From NCBI GenBank assembly GCA_020848035.1, contig JADLAX010000100.1, positions 98,170 to 162,169 on the forward strand: a stretch of 64,000 bases of DNA. Reading direction: 5' to 3'. The notes below the pieces were generated by a model. The model saw only the letters and a list, made by a program, of their open reading frames with translations. It ran no database searches and was not told where the DNA came from. The position numbers and the translations under genes were made by a program. Shown piece by piece: positions 41,139 to 50,210 of this stretch; the stretch's first letter is position 1; each line of letters opens with the position of its first letter. The DNA is from Anaerolineae bacterium. Its GTDB lineage: Bacteria; Chloroflexota; Anaerolineae; Promineifilales; Promineifilaceae.

Positions 41139-41495
41139 TGAGCACAATCAGGGCGGCCGGTCTACACCTTCCACAAAGGGGAGTGGAGTGGAAAATCAAA
41201 GCAACTGTAATCAAAATCTTTGCCATATTCTAGCATAAAGCGTACGGCCCCATTGTCTGGACCGCCAGATTCCCTGTCTTGGAGAATTTCTTCAACGAGG
41301 CAAGCAAGCCAACAGTAGCAACGTTATAGGCTTACGTCCCGGTAATTGTACATCCGGGGGTTTAGTCATTTTCACATCTGGTTAAGAACATCAAGCGGTA
41401 AAAAATGGGCGGACGTAAAAGTTGCCCGTTTTGGCGAGTTGTGGCATATTTTCGCGCGTAATCGCCAAAGCACGGGTGCACACACCAAGGACGGC

Positions 41496-42011
41496 ATGTT
41501 TTCAGCAGCACTCACAATTAAAAAGGTACGTCAGCACGAACAGCAGCGCCAACTTCAGCAGGTCCTCACCTCGCTGCAGGGGGCGACTGTGGCTGTTTTG
41601 CTTTCTCTCTTTATTTTCCTGGTTTTCATTATCCTTCTTTCCTTCAGCCAAACCAAGACCTTTCCCTGGCTGCCGCTGCTGGGCATCACGGATGATCTGG
41701 CGTTCCTCACAGCCGCTCTCATCATGCCGTGCCTGCTGCTGGCCCTCCTCAAATACCACTCCTGGCGGTTTAGTCTGTTTGCCTGGGGCATTTTCCTCCG
41801 TCATATCTGCCGCCCCGGTCGTCGCCCACCTTCAGCAGAATCGCTGGTCAGCCTGCTGCACTCACAGCAGACCGCGTTTGTCCAGGCCTGCATTAGCGCC
41901 TTCCTCTGGCAGCTGCATTGCCGGGTGGTGAAGCGACCTCCCAGAATCTGGACCGCTGGCAAAGCCCCCCTGGCTTTGTTCCAGCAGGCCAACCTCCTGC
42001 TCGCCCCGTAG
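41496..42011 (+). CDS. Small membrane protein of the transfer element
   Basis: ATG 41496 after AAGGACGGC. 171 residues: basic coil (LTIKKVRQHEQQRQLQQVLTS), TM1 (VAVLLSLFIFLVFIILLSF), a short loop, TM2 (LAFLTAALIMPCLLLALLKY), then a basic cytoplasmic tail. It precedes the relaxosome-like genes. A small two-TM protein in this place may belong to a transfer channel; no family recognised. Confidence 0.5.
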   Translation: MFSAALTIKKVRQHEQQRQLQQVLTSLQGATVAVLLSLFIFLVFIILLSFSQTKTFPWLPLLGITDDLAFLTAALIMPCLLLALLKYHSWRFSLFAWGIFLRHICRPGRRPPSAESLVSLLHSQQTAFVQACISAFLWQLHCRVVKRPPRIWTAGKAPLALFQQANLLLAP

Positions 42012-42161
42012 TTCTCCATCGTTTTCTCAAGAAGTGTCACTCACACGGGTAACGGCCGTTGTCGGGCAGTTTGCTTTGCCTGTTTGCGGCTCGCTGCTGG
42101 ACTCAGCCGCTGAATTCAGCCGCAGCCTGTTTGGGTACCCAACTCTCAACTTCTAGAAAAC

Positions 42162-42182
42162 CACCGGGCCTGCGTCCCGGTG
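42162..42182 (+). promoter_or_regulatory. Leader hairpin before 42203
   Basis: CACCGGG (42162-42168) pairs with CCCGGTG (42176-42182), 7-nt loop, 20 nt before the start codon. One of a set of hairpins in front of genes of this element. Confidence 0.45.
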
Positions 42183-42202
42183 CCAAAGACATGGAGAACA
42201 AC

Positions 42203-42739
42203 ATGTTAAACGTACAAGAACGCAGCGGGGCCACCCGCAAGAAAACGATCACCCTGACCGACGCCGGTCGGACACAAATACACACCTTTGCCAAAACGCA
42301 TCAGATGACCTTCAGCGCCGCCATCGAGACCCTGGCGCTCATCGGCATGGAGGCAGATCTCACCGCTCTGCTCATCCCCCTCATCCACAGCAGCGTGGAG
42401 CGCGGCATGGAGCGACAGTTCAACCGGATTGCCAAGCTGGGGCTGCTGGCCTCGGCCGAAGCGGCCATGGCCCACGAACTGACCACCATGCTGCTGCTCC
42501 AGCAGATTCGCCAGGAGGCGACGGACAACCCACAAAACTTCGAGGACGTGATGCAGGTGGGTCAGGGCGACCGCACCACGCGCGACGGCCGTATCCGGGC
42601 TGTCTACAAAGATATGCGCACCGTCGCCCGCGGTCGGCAGCGTGCCTTGCTGCGCAAGCCGCTGCGGGAGCTGGTCCAGCAGCTGCAAGGGGATGCAGTA
42701 GACGTCATTTCGGATGAGGAGGTGGAAGCAGATGAGTAA
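42203..42739 (+). CDS. Ribbon-helix-helix protein, relaxosome accessory-like
   Basis: ATG 42203 preceded by GGAG at a good distance; ATG 42191 is an alternative. 178 residues. The N-terminal KKTITLTDAGRTQIHTFAKTHQMTFSAAIETL-type pattern is a ribbon-helix-helix fold (beta strand then two helices); the rest is helical and acidic at the end. The stop overlaps the next gene, whose product looks like a relaxase, so I propose a MobC-like role in oriT binding. Confidence 0.55.
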   Translation: MLNVQERSGATRKKTITLTDAGRTQIHTFAKTHQMTFSAAIETLALIGMEADLTALLIPLIHSSVERGMERQFNRIAKLGLLASAEAAMAHELTTMLLLQQIRQEATDNPQNFEDVMQVGQGDRTTRDGRIRAVYKDMRTVARGRQRALLRKPLRELVQQLQGDAVDVISDEEVEADE

Positions 42740-43406
42740 ATCTAAAGCTACCAACATCGTGCGGCTGGATTGGCTGTCCAACCGCACGCCGACAGGCCGT
42801 CGCTCCGCCACCAAGGCGCGCAAGCTGGCGCAATACTTTGCCCTGGGCCGCGGCCGGGAAAAAGAGCAACAACAACAGCATCCGCGAGGCCAGTGGCTGG
42901 ACCAGGCGGGACGGCCGTGTTCGCATGAAGAGGTGCTGCAATGGGTGCGGCGGCAGGGCATGAGCCATGAGATGACCTACCAGTTCATCCTCTCTGTCAA
43001 GGAAACCCAGTTGAGCGATGGGGCGTTTAACCGGGCGATGGCCGCCGGTGGCCCGCTCTTTAGCGAGTGGCGCCTCATATCGCATGACGACTCCCGGTAT
43101 CCCCATGCCCATGCCCTGGCCTTTGGCAACCAGCCGGTGCAGATTAAATCAGAAGCGTTTCAATCCTGGTGGCGGGCGGTGCGCCAGGCGCTGGAACGGG
43201 AGCAGGCCAGTGCACGGGAAATGCAGCAGGAAGCAGCCCTGGAGCAAGAGAGAGCAGCAGTCTTGCAGCAAGAAGCAGGGTTGGTGCAGGATGGAGCAGA
43301 ACGCGAGCAGGCGACACAACTGGAAGAGCAGCTGGAAACGACGCGAGGCAAAGAGGCTCTGGAACGCGAGCAAGACCACGACCAGGGCTGGGGAATGGAG
43401 CTGTAA
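42732..43406 (+). CDS. Compact relaxase-like protein
   Basis: ATG 42732 overlaps the previous stop. 224 residues. The segment MTYQFILSVKE, followed by WRLISHDDSRYPHAHALAFG, matches the order of relaxase motifs: the histidine triad motif III is H-x-D...P-H-x-H, and Tyr candidates lie upstream. A long Gln/Glu coiled-coil fills the last 80 residues. If real, it is far smaller than usual VirD2/MobA relaxases and lacks any helicase or primase part. Context (RHH protein before, VirD4-like protein after) supports it; motif I with the catalytic Tyr is not certain. Confidence 0.5.
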   Translation: MSKSKATNIVRLDWLSNRTPTGRRSATKARKLAQYFALGRGREKEQQQQHPRGQWLDQAGRPCSHEEVLQWVRRQGMSHEMTYQFILSVKETQLSDGAFNRAMAAGGPLFSEWRLISHDDSRYPHAHALAFGNQPVQIKSEAFQSWWRAVRQALEREQASAREMQQEAALEQERAAVLQQEAGLVQDGAEREQATQLEEQLETTRGKEALEREQDHDQGWGMEL

Positions 43407-43410
43407 CCCT

Positions 43411-45054
43411 ATGTCAAAGAACATCCAAACCCTTTACACATCCTGGCAAATCGCCCGCCAGCAAAAGCAGCACCGGTTGGCGCAGGGGCGGCTGACGGCC
43501 AACGAAGCGGCCACCCGCCTGCCGGACAGCGGCGAACTGCCCCTGACTCGTCTGCGCGTCTCTCATGGGACTATGCCCACCGCGTACACCACGGCCGACA
43601 AGCGGGGGCATCTGCTCATTGTCGCCCCGCCAGACCGCCCCTGGCGTGACCAGCTCACGCTCACCTTGGCCCATTGGCCTGGTTCAGCGCTGGTCGTGGA
43701 CCCGGATGGACGGCTGTACCGACAAACGGCCGCTGGGCGTCAGAAAGCGTACGGGCCGGTTTACGCCATTCCCGGTTACCGGCTGAGAGCCACGAACCTG
43801 CTGCGGCTTTGGGGGCTAGAAGAAGCCCGCCAGCTGCACCGTTTTCTCTTGCCTGATGCAATCCCTTTAACCCAAACCGATGAAGCTGTGGTGGCTAATC
43901 CAACCGTCGCTCTGTTTTGTGCGGTGGGTTTGTTTGCCCAGGCCCACAAGCGCAATCCTTTGCAGGTGCTCCTGGACATGGCCCTGAGCGATATGCTTAC
44001 CGCGCTGGCGGCTCTGGAGACAGTGCCGCAGGCGCGGCTGCACGTGCGCGCTTTTACCAAGGGGCAGCCACCCCAGCTGGCCATCTACGATGGGGCTACG
44101 GTGCAGGCGTTTACCTGGTTGAGCCAGCAGCTGTGGCGCTACCAGGCGGCGTATACCACCTTTGCCCTGCCCGAAGAACAGAGGAATGTGATACAGGACT
44201 ACTGGTCAGGGGTCAAGGGAACCCTGTATCTCACCTACCCCAGCAGCCAGCTGGCCGACATGGCCGGCTTGGTGGCGACGCTGGTAAACAGCCAGCTGGT
44301 AGCCCACCAGACGTATGGCCAGGGCCAGCCGCTGCTGCTCGTGCTGGATACCGGTCTGGCCAGCCGACTGCCGCACTTTGCTCAGTTTCTTACTACGGCA
44401 GCAGACTATGGCATCACGGTTGTTCTGACGGCACCCTCGATTACAGCGCTGGATACCCTGGCCCCAATCGGGTCCGGGACAACCCTGGCCGCCCAGTTTG
44501 CTCACCAGCTATGGTATGCACCACGCGAACCGGCAACGGCCGTTTACCTGGCCACTCGTTATGGCACTCGCCTGAACGCCGCCAGCGAAGCCGTGCGGAA
44601 GCTGACGCCGGAGGAAATACTCGCCTGGCCGGAGGACCAGGTGCTGCTGGTGACCGAGCGGAAACGGCCGTATGTGGTGCTGGGCCAGGCGCTGACAATG
44701 CCAGCAGATTTCCCGTGGCGCCAGCCGCCGTGGCTCCCGGCGGATTTGACCCCGCCCCGACGCTACGACCAGTGGCTGCCGGACCTGCCGGACTTGACCC
44801 AACAGATGACGGCGTTCCTGGTAGCCAATGGGGCCATACCCATCCCGACTAAAGATGCTGAAGGAGAAAGCGAGAAGGAAGAAACGGCCGTTGCTAAAGC
44901 ACAAACGTCTTCTGTACCCCTCATAGAACCGGCCCAGGTGGTCTCTGAACCTGACCCCCTCACGCTTACTGCGACAGATGAACCTGAAGGGATCGTGGAT
45001 GAAGAGGTGGCCGCAGAAAACGCCCTGAAATTAGCCCGTTCCCGCTACCGGTAG
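43411..45054 (+). CDS. VirD4/TraG-like coupling protein with degenerate ATPase motifs
   Basis: ATG 43411 after GGAG. 547 residues. The region HLLIVAPPDRPWRDQLTLTL, WPGSALVVDPDGRLYRQTA and AYGPVYAIPG aligns by eye with the TraG/VirD4 core, in which APTGSGKG and LDPKGELY are expected. Here the P-loop lacks Gly-Lys. The Walker B equivalent reads LLLVLDTGLASR instead of LLDEF. It should thus not hydrolyse ATP in the usual way. The C-terminal ~90 residues are acidic and disordered. No membrane helix is seen. It may recruit the relaxase to an active ATPase such as 51504-53048. Confidence 0.6.
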   Translation: MSKNIQTLYTSWQIARQQKQHRLAQGRLTANEAATRLPDSGELPLTRLRVSHGTMPTAYTTADKRGHLLIVAPPDRPWRDQLTLTLAHWPGSALVVDPDGRLYRQTAAGRQKAYGPVYAIPGYRLRATNLLRLWGLEEARQLHRFLLPDAIPLTQTDEAVVANPTVALFCAVGLFAQAHKRNPLQVLLDMALSDMLTALAALETVPQARLHVRAFTKGQPPQLAIYDGATVQAFTWLSQQLWRYQAAYTTFALPEEQRNVIQDYWSGVKGTLYLTYPSSQLADMAGLVATLVNSQLVAHQTYGQGQPLLLVLDTGLASRLPHFAQFLTTAADYGITVVLTAPSITALDTLAPIGSGTTLAAQFAHQLWYAPREPATAVYLATRYGTRLNAASEAVRKLTPEEILAWPEDQVLLVTERKRPYVVLGQALTMPADFPWRQPPWLPADLTPPRRYDQWLPDLPDLTQQMTAFLVANGAIPIPTKDAEGESEKEETAVAKAQTSSVPLIEPAQVVSEPDPLTLTATDEPEGIVDEEVAAENALKLARSRYR

Positions 45055-45146
45055 GGATGGACAGCATCTGCTTCCCGGCTGTCTGGTTAGGCCAGATACC
45101 GGGGAGCAGGTGCTTGCCTGCCCACCATATTCTATTGGAGAAAAAG

Positions 45147-46628
45147 ATGAATAGACACTACTTAAACTGTTACACGCTGGGTCGCTACGCGCCGGCCCAG
45201 GAGCAGCTGGACTATGTTCTGCCCTGCAACCGAGAGCAAGCGCTCCAGCTGTTTGCCCTGTACATTAACAACAAGTCCATCCTCATCCCCAGGGATCGCG
45301 CTATATCCCGTAGGATACCTAACACCATGCTCTTCCTGTGTCGAATTTCCAGCTACACCATGGCCACCTTCTTGTGGCGCAGCGGCTATCTGGCGCAAAC
45401 AACCAATCCAGTCATGCGCTTCATGGACAGGATGGGCTATCACCTCCAGCTGTTTCGCCATCTAAATCGGGTCGAACAAACCATTGATGAAGTGGTGTTA
45501 GAGCTGTTCTACTCGACGCAGGGACAAACACCCTGCATTGACCTGCCGGACCCGGAGGTATACCCAGAAGATTTGCTCCTGGGGCGGCTGCACTTTGCTC
45601 AGATATCCCCAACGCAAACCCTGCTGCGTATTTTCATTGGCTGGACAGACTCCGCCCCTCTGGAAGGCCAGAGTCAGCTACATGACGTGCTAGACCGGTA
45701 TATGGACTTAGTGCATCGGGTGCTTCCCCCCAATGACCCACCTGTCGCCCCAGTGGAAGGCGAACTGTCTGTGATTGCAGAACATGAAGATGGGGCGCAG
45801 CTGGAACGGCCGTTGCCTGAACTGGTTGCAGTGGTAACTGATGCCCTGCCAATAGCCACCATGGCTGAGGAAGCGGTGGCAAACGATGCTTTAGCCGAGG
45901 GTGCCGAGACCGAAACCCGGGTGGTAGACCCAACTTGGGTCGAATGTGCTTGTGTTGAAGCCAACCGCGTCCCAGTCGAGCAATCTCTGCCCCCCACTGC
46001 CGAGGCGGTGGAGGATCAGCCACCAACAGAGTGGCAGGTCAAGGCCATCGAAGGCAAAGACGATCTGCATCAGGAGAACAGCTTTGGCCTGGTAACGGAG
46101 CCAGAGGCGGCAGAGTGTGACTCTGCGACTGAGGATATTGCCGACCAAGAGGACCCAGTAGGACAGCAGCTGTTGGACACACCAAGCCCCACCGAGGATG
46201 AACGACAGCTGTACCGGAAGATGAAGCCGCCGCGGCTGTATGCCAGTACGTTGGGCAACATCTGCGTCATGGTTACCGAGCGACAGCGCCAGATAGATGC
46301 GGGAGGTGAGATTCCGAAGCTAGATACCTTCAATAGTCGTGTGCGGCCCAGCCGCAACACAATGCTCAAAATCCCGGAGCTGTTCACCCATTGGTTTGAC
46401 AGGCGGTATCGCTGGAACCTCATCACCTGGCTGCGGGATCATTCGGGGCACACGGAAACGGAAGTTTCGGAGATCCTTTCGACGCTGTATTACAGTTTGT
46501 CGCCGGAAGCGTGGGCGGCGGTGACGTCGGCGGGAAGGGAGGCGGAAACCAATAGAAGCCGACGTCACCACGCCCGAAAGGAGGATGAGAATTCGAGGCC
46601 AGGGGGACAGTTGGGAACGGTGCATTAG
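45147..46628 (+). CDS. Unrecognised protein with long acidic linker
   Basis: Start 45147 after TTGGAG. 493 residues. The N-terminal ~190 residues are ordered (YVLPCNREQALQLFALY, MLFLCRISSYTMATFLWRSG). A ~200-residue Glu/Pro/Val-rich acidic linker follows. A C-terminal module (FTHWFDRRYRWNLITWL) precedes a basic tail (SRRHHARKEDENSRP). The linker between two ordered ends suggests a scaffold. It follows the coupling-protein gene. I know no family. Confidence 0.5.
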   Translation: MNRHYLNCYTLGRYAPAQEQLDYVLPCNREQALQLFALYINNKSILIPRDRAISRRIPNTMLFLCRISSYTMATFLWRSGYLAQTTNPVMRFMDRMGYHLQLFRHLNRVEQTIDEVVLELFYSTQGQTPCIDLPDPEVYPEDLLLGRLHFAQISPTQTLLRIFIGWTDSAPLEGQSQLHDVLDRYMDLVHRVLPPNDPPVAPVEGELSVIAEHEDGAQLERPLPELVAVVTDALPIATMAEEAVANDALAEGAETETRVVDPTWVECACVEANRVPVEQSLPPTAEAVEDQPPTEWQVKAIEGKDDLHQENSFGLVTEPEAAECDSATEDIADQEDPVGQQLLDTPSPTEDERQLYRKMKPPRLYASTLGNICVMVTERQRQIDAGGEIPKLDTFNSRVRPSRNTMLKIPELFTHWFDRRYRWNLITWLRDHSGHTETEVSEILSTLYYSLSPEAWAAVTSAGREAETNRSRRHHARKEDENSRPGGQLGTVH

Positions 46629-46655
46629 CTGCTTCTGCCCCGGTTTGCGGTGATG

Positions 46656-46703
46656 AAAACGCCTTACAGGTTGGCCAGTACACCAATCTGTAGGGCGTTT
46701 TTT
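46656..46703 (+). terminator. Intrinsic terminator after 45147-46628
   Basis: A 14-bp stem, AAAACGCCTTACAG (46656-46669) with CTGTAGGGCGTTTT (46688-46701, one G-U pair), running into a T-tract. It lies 28 nt after the stop codon. Confidence 0.75.
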
Positions 46704-46887
46704 TGTGCCATGTGGCCTCGACAAAAACAGTCTACCATCCTGGCGGGGAAATTTCTCGGTCAAATTAATCAACTTTGTGTCAACTCTGTGAATTGTGTCA
46801 ATTTGGAATGACAGTGACGCGTTGCCCTGCTACCGTGATGACCAGGTGGCTCCAACCAACTTATCTGCCACCCCAACGGAGGTCCAC

Positions 46888-47121
46888 ATGAGAAAACGAG
46901 ATGCCTATATCCACATCCGCGTCACCCAACGGGAGATGCAAACGATTGATGCGCTGGCCCGGCAGCTGCGCCGCACGCGCAGCGACCTGATGCGCGTCCT
47001 GGCTTTGGAAAAAGCGGAAGAACTGGGCGTGACGCCGGTTCCGCGCCCGGTGCTGGCCAAACCAACCGAGACAAACAAAGGAGAAGATAAGCCATGGACA
47101 ATGGTCAAACGGATTCGCTAG
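46888..47121 (+). CDS. Small Arc/MetJ-type ribbon-helix-helix regulator
   Basis: ATG 46888 after GGAGGTCCAC. 77 residues: beta strand YIHIRVTQREMQTIDALARQ, then helix RRTRSDLMRVLALEKAEEL, a typical RHH fold, with a basic tail. First gene of the replication block; overlaps the next small gene by 28 nt. Likely autoregulator or copy-number control. Confidence 0.65.
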   Translation: MRKRDAYIHIRVTQREMQTIDALARQLRRTRSDLMRVLALEKAEELGVTPVPRPVLAKPTETNKGEDKPWTMVKRIR

Positions 47122-47270
47122 ATCCCATTCTCAAAGAAGCCCGCGCCAAGCTGCTGGCCCGCGTGTATGCCTTCATCCTGTCGCCCGACTGGGGTAAACC
47201 GGATGAACCGGTCATCATCGCTGGCCGACACCGACGGCCGTCTCGCCGCAAGAAGCAAAACAGGGAGTGA
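47094..47270 (+). CDS. Small basic protein between RHH regulator and replication protein
   Basis: ATG 47094 after AAGGAGAAGATAAGCC, overlapping the preceding gene. 58 residues, helical start (DPILKEARAKLLARVYAFIL), short W-containing middle and a strongly basic end (GRHRRPSRRKKQNRE). Its TGA overlaps the GTG of the next gene (GTGA), so the three genes are translationally chained. Probably nucleic-acid binding; unknown otherwise. Confidence 0.55.
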   Translation: MDNGQTDSLDPILKEARAKLLARVYAFILSPDWGKPDEPVIIAGRHRRPSRRKKQNRE

Positions 47271-49534
47271 TTCTCTTGGAAACAACGACGATGACACTCT
47301 CTGAAAAACATCTGCTGCTGCTGCGGGATGGGTCCGGCATCGGGGATGAGGTAGTAGCCGCCCGCGGCTACCGCACCATCACCGATGAGGCCGACCTGCT
47401 CCGGCTGGGCTTTAGCCTGAGCCAGTGCCGGGTGCCTGGCCTGCTCCTGCCGCTGCACACCACCGACGGCACGCTGGGTCCGCCCATCTACCGGCCGGAC
47501 AACCCGCGGGTCATTGAAAACCGGCGCAAGACGCTGGACGACGGCACCCATCCCCAGCGAGTCATTAAATACGAGCAGCCCAAGGGGGAAGCGGTGCGGG
47601 TAGACTGCCCACCTGTTTGCCAACCGAAGCTGATGGACCCAACCGTGCCTTTGTTTATCACTGAAGGCCAAAAGAAGGGAGATGCTTTGGCCTCATTGGG
47701 TGCTTGCGCCATTGCCCTCACCGGCGTCTGGAACTGGAAGCAGCGCAACAAATATGGTGGCACCGTCTTCACCAACGACCTGGATTACATTGCCTGGGAG
47801 AACCGGACAGTCTACCTCGTCTTTGATTCGGACGTGCTGACCAAACACGGCGTGCGCCAGGCGCTGGAGCGGTTCACCGACCACCTGAAGCGCAAAGGCG
47901 CAGCGGTACACCAGGTCTGGCTGCCGCCGCTCGATGACGGCAAAACCGGCGTTGACGACTGGCTGGTGGCCACCGGGAAGGGAGTGGATGACCTCATCGC
48001 CCTCTCGCGTGGCCCTCGGCCGGAACCTAAAGCCGCCCCGCCCAAGGTGGAGCTGCTGGATGAAGCGCCCGCTCGGCTGGTACGGCCGTTGTCCATCGTC
48101 GGCGGCTACAGCTATGCCGCTACCTGGTGCTACGTCAAAATCTCGCAAAGCGAGACGCAGAAAAAAGACGGCACCATCGTGCGGCACGACCCGCCGCTGC
48201 AGCGCTTTGAGAAGCGGCTCTTCGTCCTGCGCCAGGATGGCGTCACCTTTGGTGAAGGAGCAGATATGCCGCTGGAGAAGCTGCCCATAGAGGTGTACCT
48301 GCCGGAAGTGCCTGTGGCTGACCGGCTGCTCTCCGCCAAAGGCATGCGGGCCTATGACCCGAAGAATCCGCCGCAGCCTGCGGTTATCTTTCAGCAGGTG
48401 AAGGCGGTGGTCAACCGGTTTATCGACTTCGACCACTCCCTGGCCGAGCAGGACACCATGGCCGAACTCATCGCCTGCTTCATCCTGGCTACCTGGTTCC
48501 TGGATGCCTTCACGGTGACGGGTTATCTCTGGCCCAACGGCGACCGGGGCAGCGGCAAGACCCAGCTGCTCCAGGTGGTGACCGAGCTGTCCTACCTGGG
48601 GCACGTGGTTCACGCCAGCGGCTCTTTTGCCGCTCTGCGCGACCTGGCCGACTACGGCGCTACCCTGGCTTTTGATGATGCTGAGGAGCTGTCAGACCCA
48701 CGCAGCACCAGTCCCGACAAGCGCGTGCTGCTCCTGGCCGGGACCCGGCGCGGCACCACCATTCCGTTTAAGGAAAAAGATGCCGACCAAAACTGGGGCA
48801 CCCGGCACGTCAACCCGTTTTCCTTCCGTCTCTTCTCGGCTATTCATCTGCCCGACCACGTCCTGGCCAGCCGGACGATCATCGTGCCGCTGACGCGTAC
48901 GCCGGACCGGTACCGGGCCAACGTAGACCCGCTGGAATACAGACAGTGGCCCCACGACCGGAAGCAGCTCATCGACGACCTGTGGTGTCTGGGGCTGCAC
49001 TACCTGCCGGTGCTGCGAGCATGTGAAGGGTTGGTTAACCAGGAAGCGCGGCTGACGGGCCGCAATCTGGAGCCGTGGCGCGCCATCCTGGCGGTGGCTC
49101 GCTGGCTGACGGATGAAGGGGTTGTGGGTTTATGGGGTCGTTTAGAAGCACTCTCCTGGCAGTACCAGGCGGAACGGCCGCAGCTGGAGACGGACGATTT
49201 CACCAGCCTGGTGCTGCGGGCGCTGCTGGATACCTGTGCCAACTGTGCCAGGTGTGCCAGGTGTGCCAGCCATCTGGGGTATGCGGACAAGGAGCATTGG
49301 TTATTCACCGCCAGTGAGTTGGTAGACCTGGTGTTTGAGCTGGCGGCCGAGGAGCTGATGCTCTCCCTGGACCGGCAGACGACGGTGAAGATTGGGCTGA
49401 CGCTGGCCAAGCTGCGGCTGAAGAAGTTGCCTCGCTCCGGTGGGAAGGGCAATCGTCACTGGTTGGTGACCCTGGCGGAGCTGAAGCGGTGGGCGGCGGC
49501 GTACGGACTGCCGCTGCCGCCACAGCTTGCCTAG
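47267..49534 (+). CDS. Replication protein: DUF3854 Toprim-like primase domain plus DUF3631-type helicase
   Basis: 755 residues. The Toprim-like N-terminal half (residues ~120-240) has PLFITEGQKKGDALASLG, TGVWNWKQRNK, VYLVFDSDV and KTGVDDWL. The C-terminal half is an SF3/DnaB-like ATPase with WPNGDRGSGKTQLLQ and TLAFDDAEEL. The GTG start overlaps the preceding stop; TTG 47276 or ATG 47291 are alternatives. Near residue 655 the 9-bp repeats encode CANCARCARCAS. A primase-helicase of this kind starts replication of plasmids and integrative elements. Iterons inside and just after the gene point to a cis origin. Confidence 0.8.
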   Translation: MILLETTTMTLSEKHLLLLRDGSGIGDEVVAARGYRTITDEADLLRLGFSLSQCRVPGLLLPLHTTDGTLGPPIYRPDNPRVIENRRKTLDDGTHPQRVIKYEQPKGEAVRVDCPPVCQPKLMDPTVPLFITEGQKKGDALASLGACAIALTGVWNWKQRNKYGGTVFTNDLDYIAWENRTVYLVFDSDVLTKHGVRQALERFTDHLKRKGAAVHQVWLPPLDDGKTGVDDWLVATGKGVDDLIALSRGPRPEPKAAPPKVELLDEAPARLVRPLSIVGGYSYAATWCYVKISQSETQKKDGTIVRHDPPLQRFEKRLFVLRQDGVTFGEGADMPLEKLPIEVYLPEVPVADRLLSAKGMRAYDPKNPPQPAVIFQQVKAVVNRFIDFDHSLAEQDTMAELIACFILATWFLDAFTVTGYLWPNGDRGSGKTQLLQVVTELSYLGHVVHASGSFAALRDLADYGATLAFDDAEELSDPRSTSPDKRVLLLAGTRRGTTIPFKEKDADQNWGTRHVNPFSFRLFSAIHLPDHVLASRTIIVPLTRTPDRYRANVDPLEYRQWPHDRKQLIDDLWCLGLHYLPVLRACEGLVNQEARLTGRNLEPWRAILAVARWLTDEGVVGLWGRLEALSWQYQAERPQLETDDFTSLVLRALLDTCANCARCARCASHLGYADKEHWLFTASELVDLVFELAAEELMLSLDRQTTVKIGLTLAKLRLKKLPRSGGKGNRHWLVTLAELKRWAAAYGLPLPPQLA

Positions 49535-49758
49535 CTCTGTGCCAGCCTCTCTGCGAAGCTGGCCCACCTGGCCCACCTGGCACACCTGGCACACGTGGCC
49601 CAAGGATGAGCGGCGGCTTCTGTACAGGCGTTACCCAAGGAGGGCTTTAAAAGATGGACCATACTCTTTGAGTGGTTGGTCTACCTGGCACACCTGGCCC
49701 GCAAGGTGCCGTCTGAGTCGGTAGTTGGCCCGGTTAGATCCTGTCTAACCTGGCACAA
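49234..49758. repeat. 9-bp iterons in two opposed clusters, candidate replication origin
   Basis: Inside the end of the replication gene, four tandem 9-mers (49234-49269) approach GTGTGCCAG. After the gene, five tandem 9-mers (49559-49603) approach CTGGCACAC or CTGGCCCAC, the reverse complement. Two more units lie at 49685-49702 and a single one at 49750-49758. Twelve units of one 9-bp word in two orientations beside a replication protein are typical of an iteron origin. Confidence 0.65.
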
Positions 49759-49829
49759 ATCGTACGTTGACAACTGAATAGATGAAAATGCCAATTGCAT
49801 AGGCAGGGTAAAACGGTAGAATCTGCCCC

Positions 49830-50033
49830 ATGATCGATGATTGGATAACAACCCATGAAGCGACCGAGCTAAGTGGGTACCATCCTGACCATTTGCGCCG
49901 CCTCATTCGTGCTGGAAATATTAAGGCGCGCAAATTTGGGATCGTCTGGCAGGTCAGTCGTCAGTCTTTGTTGGAATACCTAAAAGAAGCACAGGATTCA
50001 ACAGACAAACGACGCGGCCCGAAAGAAGCGTAG
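49830..50033 (+). CDS. Excisionase-type MerR-like HTH protein
   Basis: 67 residues with the complete helix-turn-helix pattern of the excisionase family: WITTHEATELSGYHPDHLRRLIRAG, KARKFGIVWQVSRQSLLEYL. It would bend DNA at the attachment site or regulate the downstream operon. Lies between the iterons and two palindromes. The element has a serine recombinase at 53631, whose directionality factor this could be, although the fold is more usual with tyrosine integrases. Confidence 0.75.
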   Translation: MIDDWITTHEATELSGYHPDHLRRLIRAGNIKARKFGIVWQVSRQSLLEYLKEAQDSTDKRRGPKEA

Positions 50034-50062
50034 ACTAGACAAGCCTCTCTAAAAAAGCTAGA

Positions 50063-50085
50063 ATATGTCTTAAGTTAAGACATAT
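50063..50085. promoter_or_regulatory. Perfect 23-bp palindrome, candidate operator
   Basis: Arms ATATGTCTTAA and TTAAGACATAT around a single G. Located 30 nt after the excisionase gene. AT-rich dyads of this size are typical dimer operators. Confidence 0.55.
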
Positions 50086-50181
50086 CTACCCTAAAGACAG
50101 GCTACAAAAGTGCTGGTAACACCGATGTAGCCCTAACCCCTCCGCTGAGTTGACAGCGAATGGGCTGACCGGATTTTAGCA

Positions 50182-50205
50182 CACGTCTCACCGCGGTGAC
50201 ACGTG
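50182..50205. promoter_or_regulatory. Near-perfect 24-bp palindrome
   Basis: Two matched outer CACGT / ACGTG arms and an inner TCACCGCGGTGA, with one mismatched pair between them, centred at 50193-50194. It lies directly before the leader terminator at 50211. Candidate operator or antiterminator site. Confidence 0.5.
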
Positions 50206-50210
50206 CCGCA

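Noticed and set aside
42206..42961. 251-codon minus-strand frame opposite the RHH and relaxase-like genes
   Set aside because: Its translation has no family pattern and the plus strand carries overlapping genes with ribosome binding sites.
43917..44852. 311-codon frame overlapping the VirD4-like gene
   Set aside because: Gly/Ala/Arg-rich low-complexity translation in a shifted frame; the other frame has TraG motifs.
47693..48613. 306-codon minus-strand frame opposite the replication gene
   Set aside because: Shadow of a GC-rich gene with clear Toprim and helicase motifs.
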